The position numbers and the translations under genes are program-made. Below, piece by piece: positions 60,701 to 64,000 of a stretch of 64,000 nucleotides of DNA. The notes beneath the pieces are model-generated. The model was not told the DNA's origin and made no database searches. It saw only the letters and a list, made by a program, of their open reading frames with translations. Every line of letters starts with the position of its first letter. Position 1 is the first letter of the stretch. Source of the stretch: Gemmataceae bacterium (GTDB taxonomy: Bacteria > Planctomycetota > Planctomycetia > Gemmatales > Gemmataceae); NCBI GenBank assembly GCA_019636445.1, contig JAHBXO010000024.1, positions 1 to 64,000 on the forward strand, read 5' to 3'.

Positions 60701-61426
60701 GTCCGACCGCTCATCGATGAGGTCGATCGCGCCGATCGCCTGCTCGGGCGGCATGAACGCCGGCGTGCCCATGAAGCTGCCGTATTGCGTCTCGCCGCCA
60801 GAATTCGAATCGCGGTGGGCGTGGACGTGCGTGCGGTCGTCCGCCGTGTCGGATTCGGTCGCCGGCGCGGCCAGTGCCGATTCCCCCAGCACCTTCGCCA
60901 GGCCCCAGTCCATCACTTGCACTTCGCCGAACGCGCCGACCATCACGTTCGACGGCTTCAGGTCGCGGTGGATCACGCGCCGGCTGTGCGCGTAGCCGAT
61001 CGCCTGACAGACCGATTCGCAGATCGCCAACAGTCGACCGCGGTCGGCGTCCGCGAACTCCTGCGTCAGCGTCCGCCCTTTGATCAGCTTCATCGCCAGC
61101 CACGGCCGACCATCCGCCAGCAGTCCGGCCGCGTAGATCGCCGGAATGCCCGGATGCTGGAGCTGCGCCGAGATGCGCGCCTCTTCGAGAAACTTCGCCG
61201 CCGTCCGCGAACTGGGGGCGTACTGCTCCTGCAGCAACTTGATCGCCACGTCGCGATCGAGGCTCAGGTCCCGCGCCCGATAGACGACGCCCATGCCGCC
61301 ACGACCGATCTCCGACAACAGGTCGAAACCCGAAGGCGCGGCGAGCGATGCCCCGGTACCGTCCGTCGTGGCATCGAAGACATTCGTCGCGGATTCGTCC
61401 GGGGAAGTGTTCGGCGTTTCGAGCAT
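57728..61426 (-). CDS. Membrane Ser/Thr protein kinase with TPR repeats (kinase D)
   Basis: A 1232-residue kinase (start MLETPNTSPDE at 61426; a longer frame adds an unlikely leader). Kinase domain about 34-315: glycine loop IGRGGMGVVYRA, Lys63 in VAIKLL, HRDLKPSN (153-160), DWG (173-175). Membrane helix about 375-398 (MAAMAVVAGAIALGSLAAVY). The outer region is built of TPR-like repeats (RPDLSLGYSNLANQLFQIGD, PSNTGAWQNYGQVLLNAGDL). Ends KELAPPPRTRSPGR, a variant of the tail shared by the other kinases. First gene of the three-kinase row; the sigma/anti-sigma pair lies just upstream on the same strand. Confidence 0.92.
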   Translation of the reverse strand: MLETPNTSPDESATNVFDATTDGTGASLAAPSGFDLLSEIGRGGMGVVYRARDLSLDRDVAIKLLQEQYAPSSRTAAKFLEEARISAQLQHPGIPAIYAAGLLADGRPWLAMKLIKGRTLTQEFADADRGRLLAICESVCQAIGYAHSRRVIHRDLKPSNVMVGAFGEVQVMDWGLAKVLGESALAAPATESDTADDRTHVHAHRDSNSGGETQYGSFMGTPAFMPPEQAIGAIDLIDERSDVFGLGAILCVVLTGKPPFVGADAESTRQLAARGKVEDAFARLDACGAEADLVALAKRCLAVEREQRPANGTEVAAAIAVFRAESEARARRAEVERAAAEVRAAEQRKRRRVAMAAMAVVAGAIALGSLAAVYAMRQHATRREAEVRQLSEGLGQLRALLAEARKLRADPERGAPVWREVRRLAERLAGGVPERPIDPEAAAAARAELAGANGELSDAERDLAMVRALERARERILRLEEANFTSAQRVQDIVFNIEAAASFADAFRDYGVDIAARDPDEAVGRLIERPIAVPLALALDDWAFLKPEDAAGRPAAIARRIDPDPDRGRLRQLLQADRVASADEFRALAADAAYLDRLPPRSLILLGFALRERGLLAESVAVIERAVTRFPNDLWTNDLAGLFQTVKDRPDAQAACRYFQAVIALRPDLSLGYSNLANQLFQIGDLTGGERVVRKALELDPTNVFVVTLLADHYAIDGRWADARRELEAGLQSSPNSNVLINRLAELDLIQGRHEDARARTDAILARQPRYHPARALQLQILAFRYASSLAEADRTALESRRDELLREFPDVALVLIAIGNLESNLGRHDRGIAHLRRAVELIPSNTGAWQNYGQVLLNAGDLDGAEAAARRSIELAPGNGAASALMARILLRRGQSVDALRAVQAAAASRPYHFDVLSALLECQRALSLFEDASDSAERLCERWPYVGNWIALSEVAEFVRPFRALAACEEVLRVQPTNVPVVVRAANVQRMHRRDAAAAEALLRRCLAAIPESQPVDRARLLVGLAYVDRDRGETDACLAKLRDAGTLARTDMGLGWSINGDQIVTLKQAGRRTETIQMVLDTVRTTERNNPLLNRYSILYANFLALGCMHLLDLEAYREVEPLARQCLEIREFLDEPRWSYLNAKAMLGRALAGQSKFAEAEPILRTGFLGLYMLRDKIPPAARNRLFEAGQALAALYEATKRPDQAKAIRALIPKELAPPPRTRSPGR

Positions 61427-61561
61427 CGCGGGATCGTCCTGCGGCGGCCCGAACAGTGTACCCGTTGCAAAGCACGGCCGCAAACGATGCGCGCGGCCGT
61501 ACCGTGAAATTTGAATGAATGCCAGGAATGGCGTCAACGGCTCAATCGGCAAAAGGCATCA

Positions 61562-62539
61562 TCAGGGCAGATCCGCCGGGCGGCCCAGCGAAGCGTCTAG
61601 GCGGTGCAGGCCGGCGCGGACGCGGCCGTGCTGGTTGCGGTAGATGTCATCGTTGTTCACGGTCGCCAGAATCGAAAATCGCACGTGGCCATCGGCGAAC
61701 AGAATGTTCTGACCCTTGCCGTGCGGCGACAACGGACCATCGGTCGGCGACGCCGCGGAGGTCGGCAGGTCGGCGAGTAGCGGGGTCAGCTCGTCGGAAA
61801 TGTCTTGCACGCGGCGGCGGATCCCCTGGACTTCGCCATTGAGCTGGTAGCCGAGCGTGTAAACGTAGGAGACGCGCTGCAGGTCTTCGGATCCATCGGC
61901 GGGGCAGGCGGCGCGCATGTCGGGCATGAACTGGCAGGCCACTTGAAGTTCGGTCACGAACGAACCGGCGTTCGGCGCGGCGGGCGTGCCGATCTTGGGG
62001 AACTGATCGTGGTGCGTGTCGGCGTAGCCGCTCAGCGCTTCGTAGAGCCGGAGCATGTTGCTCTTGCAGGAGATGATCTGGCCGTCGCGACGGAGCTTCA
62101 TCGTACCGGTGACGACGAGGCCGACGGTGAGGACGGCGATGGAGGCGACGATCGCGACTTCGAACCAGCGGCGCACGGGGTAGGCGGCGCGGGGGGCCGG
62201 GACGGCGGGCAGCTCTTCGAACGTGGCGTCCGCCGGACAAACCGCGCCGTGGACCGGGTGGAAATCCGAGGCGTAGGGGCAAGCGGCGGATTCGGCCGGC
62301 GCGTCGCCTTCGAGCGGGAGCTTGTTCTCGACGATGTGGTTGGCGACGGCGCAAAGGGCACCGACGGCGAGGCCGGCGGGCGGTTCGCGTTCGGCATCGG
62401 CGCTGAGCACGGTGAAGAACCCGCGCAGGCGCGCGAGGTTGGCGGCCGCTTCGGGGTCGGCGGCCAGTCGCGATTCCACCTCGGCCATCTCGGCCGCGGG
62501 CAGGGCCTTCAGGGCGTATCCGACGAGTTGTTCGTCCAT
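61562..62539 (-). CDS. Anti-sigma-like membrane protein with DUF1559/H-X9-DG C-terminus
   Basis: A 325-residue protein downstream of an ECF sigma gene. The N-terminus (MDEQLVGYALKALPAAEMAE) is like zf-HC2/anti-sigma proteins but lacks the HxxxCxxC zinc motif. A membrane helix lies near 125-147 (VAIVASIAVLTVGLVVTGTM). The exported part has DUF1559-type features: CKSNMLRLYEALSGYADTHH near 158-177 and an H-X9-DG motif, HGKGQNILFADGH near 275, seen in planctomycete prepilin-like proteins. It follows the sigma gene by 13 nt, so it probably inhibits it while sensing outside. Confidence 0.75.
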   Translation of the reverse strand: MDEQLVGYALKALPAAEMAEVESRLAADPEAAANLARLRGFFTVLSADAEREPPAGLAVGALCAVANHIVENKLPLEGDAPAESAACPYASDFHPVHGAVCPADATFEELPAVPAPRAAYPVRRWFEVAIVASIAVLTVGLVVTGTMKLRRDGQIISCKSNMLRLYEALSGYADTHHDQFPKIGTPAAPNAGSFVTELQVACQFMPDMRAACPADGSEDLQRVSYVYTLGYQLNGEVQGIRRRVQDISDELTPLLADLPTSAASPTDGPLSPHGKGQNILFADGHVRFSILATVNNDDIYRNQHGRVRAGLHRLDASLGRPADLP

Positions 62540-62552
62540 CGTCCACCCCCGG

Positions 62553-63227
62553 TTAGGGACTCGCCGCCTTCGCGTGCCAGGCTTCGGCGAGTTTCGTCAT
62601 GGCGGCGTTGAGCCGCGATTTCACGGTGCCGAGCGGAATCGCGAGGGCGTCGGCGATTTCCTGATACTTCAGCCCCTGGAAATAGGCGAGCACGATCGCC
62701 TGTCGCAGGAGGTCCGGCAGTTCGTCGACGGCGGCGCGCACCTGAGCGGCCAGTTCGCTCCCTTCGACCTGGGCGGCCGGGTCGACCTCGCGCGCGGCGA
62801 GCAACTCGAAGAGCGATCGGGGCGGGTCGCCGTCCCCTTCGCCGGTGGGGTCGACGGTGCGTTCGTGGCGCCGTTTCTGGCGGCGCAGGGCGTCGATCGC
62901 CTGGTTCGTCGCGATGGCGTAGAGCCAGGGCCGCGCCGCGCGCCCCGGTTCGTACTGCTGGATCTTCACGAACACCGCGACGAAGGTGTTCTGGAACACG
63001 TCGGCCGCCAGTTCGGCGTCGCCGAGGTAGCGGTGCAGGTAGCCGTACAGTTCGCGTTCGTAGCGGCGAACCAGGGGGCCGAGCATGTCGCGACGGCCGG
63101 CGCGGAGGCGTTCGAGCAAGGTCTCGTCCGAAACGCCATCCTGAGGGTTCTTGGCAGCGGCCACCGGATCCCTTTGAAGACCATACGCGGGGAGAATTCC
63201 GAAGGTTCGCTCCGGTTCGATTATCAT
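62553..63227 (-). CDS. ECF-type RNA polymerase sigma factor
   Basis: A 224-residue sigma-70 family ECF factor. Region 2: LLERLRAGRRDMLGPLVRRY and AADVFQNTFVAVFVKIQQYE, with WLYAIATNQAIDALRRQKRR. Region 4: ELPDLLRQAIVLAYFQGLKY followed by QEIADALAIPLGTVKSRLNA. All key residues are present. It has a spacer of acidic residues (about 120-150) between the regions, long for a typical ECF. It should regulate its own operon and perhaps the neighbouring kinase genes. Confidence 0.93.
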   Translation of the reverse strand: MIIEPERTFGILPAYGLQRDPVAAAKNPQDGVSDETLLERLRAGRRDMLGPLVRRYERELYGYLHRYLGDAELAADVFQNTFVAVFVKIQQYEPGRAARPWLYAIATNQAIDALRRQKRRHERTVDPTGEGDGDPPRSLFELLAAREVDPAAQVEGSELAAQVRAAVDELPDLLRQAIVLAYFQGLKYQEIADALAIPLGTVKSRLNAAMTKLAEAWHAKAASP

Positions 63228-63346
63228 CGCGGCGCGCGGGGCGACGCGTCAAGCAAACAACCGGAGGAATTCCCCGGCCGGCTTCGCATTGCCCGGCATG
63301 GCCGGTTCGGGTAGGTTGGACCGGTTGGGTTCCAGGAGGGCGATCC

Positions 63347-64000
63347 ATGCGTCGGACGATCCAGTTCGCGGTCCTGCTCGGCACAATCGTTTCGGCCGGC
63401 TGTCTCACCAAGCCGAAACGCCGCGCTCCCCTCGCGCTGGACAAGCCGCTGCCGCCGCTCCCGTCCGCGCTCGAAAAGGCCCAGCCGCCGGCCCCGCCGG
63501 AGCCGGCGCCGACGATGGCGAACACACTGCCCGATACCACCGAGTACAAGTCGGTCTCGATCCCGGCGGCGCCGCAGCCGCTCGTCGAAGCCCCCGTCAC
63601 GATCCCCGTCTCGGCGACGCTGCCCGAACCGAACGCCGCCGAGGACGAGAAGAAACGCCTGCTGGAACGCCTCCGCGAGAAGCGCGAAAAGGAGAAGGAA
63701 GCCCCGAAGGAGAAACCGATGCTTCCCCCGGCCATCGCGCCGAAGGAAGCTCCGAAGGAAATCACCAGAACCGAGGTGAAGCCGATCGAATCGCCGAAGG
63801 CGAAGCCGGTCGCGAGCGACCTCGCCGGCGCCCGCGCGCTTTACGGGCGGTTGATGGAAAAGTACCAGAAACTCAACGATTACGAGTGCGTGATGACGCG
63901 GCGCGAGGTGGTCGGCGGGAAAGAAATGCCGACGGAGGAAGTGCTGTTCCAGTTCCGCAAGAAGCCGTTCAGCGTCTACATGAAGAACCTCGGCGAGAAC
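63347..64000 (+). CDS. DUF1571 lipoprotein, N-terminal part (runs off the window)
   Basis: The 5' part, 218 codons, is visible. AGGAGGG is seven bases before ATG. A lipoprotein signal with LLGTIVSAGC (Cys19) is followed by a Pro/Lys/Glu-rich linker (EKEKEAPKEKP, PAIAPKEAPKE) to about residue 160. Then the DUF1571 beginning: YQKLNDYECVMTRREVVGGK, LFQFRKKPFSVYMKN. The family is periplasmic and related to LolA-like folds. The rest lies beyond 64000. Divergent from the sigma gene with a 119-nt gap. Confidence 0.85.
   Translation, partial: MRRTIQFAVLLGTIVSAGCLTKPKRRAPLALDKPLPPLPSALEKAQPPAPPEPAPTMANTLPDTTEYKSVSIPAAPQPLVEAPVTIPVSATLPEPNAAEDEKKRLLERLREKREKEKEAPKEKPMLPPAIAPKEAPKEITRTEVKPIESPKAKPVASDLAGARALYGRLMEKYQKLNDYECVMTRREVVGGKEMPTEEVLFQFRKKPFSVYMKNLGEN

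Noticed and set aside
59288..61507. 739-codon open frame on the plus strand
   Set aside because: Antisense to kinase D and made of arginine-rich shadow sequence.
62509..63765. 418-codon open frame on the minus strand overlapping sigma and the DUF1571 gene
   Set aside because: Its parts are in the wrong frame of the sigma gene and antisense to the DUF1571 lipoprotein; Ser/Gly-rich and without start signals.

Overview
The window reads as high-GC chromosomal DNA of a planctomycete, most likely of the Gemmataceae. The evidence is lineage-typical families rather than a marker gene: four large membrane Ser/Thr kinases with DWG in place of DFG, an H-X9-DG (DUF1559-type) motif, a cysteine-rich YTV-type wall protein, several DUF4058 and Uma2 proteins, a DUF1571 lipoprotein, and DUF1080 and DUF6807 secreted proteins. 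I see no rRNA, intact tRNA, CRISPR array or complete insertion sequence.

Layout. 1-6910: a three-gene heavy-metal RND efflux operon (OMF, adaptor, pump; all minus strand). It is flanked by debris: a frameshifted HTH gene on one side, and on the other a small ORF beside a 28-nt tRNA-Ser 3' end that looks like an attachment-site scar. 6920-10110: a gene graveyard with an internally deleted type ISP restriction-modification protein, the 3' end of an ATP-grasp-like gene, an intact-looking REP-associated transposase (RAYT) bracketed by REP palindromes, and a methyltransferase fragment that ends in a REP. 10120-15526: unknown membrane protein, two tandem secreted DUF1508 proteins, a ThiF-like E1 gene coupled to an unknown partner, DUF4058, and dtd. 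15616-26700: DedA, AcpH, a large secreted protein, SRPBCC, the YTV-type protein, rsgA, VOC, DUF4058, an exonuclease, DUF2256, DUF6807 and a secreted unknown. 26708-34008: zinc-ribbon protein, DUF4139-like secreted protein, a Uma2-DUF4058 pair, DUF454, aldo-keto reductase and an FHA-GAF-HD-GYP protein.

34292-45242: first kinase, PEP-CTERM-like protein, DUF1080, a RelB/ParE-type toxin-antitoxin pair, WD40 protein, esterase, MarC, rpiA, an aquaporin-arsC arsenic pair and an M50 protease. 45341-52023: an unknown gene overlapping a retropepsin gene, folE, a fused FAD-oxidase/CCG iron-sulfur protein, Uma2 overlapping moaD-moaE, and a histidine phosphatase. 52065-63227: three consecutive kinases, then an anti-sigma-like membrane protein and an ECF sigma factor, a likely signalling block. 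The window ends inside a DUF1571 lipoprotein gene.

The points I consider most worth follow-up are: the kinases, which share near-identical N-terminal kinase domains and a common REPAPPP C-terminal tail but have unrelated middle regions; the RAYT/REP locus with its graveyard; the ThiF-unknown pair; and the fusion of an anti-sigma-type N-terminus to a DUF1559-type C-terminus. Starts were moved inward from the longest open frame wherever a Shine-Dalgarno sequence, signal peptide or family N-terminus supported it.
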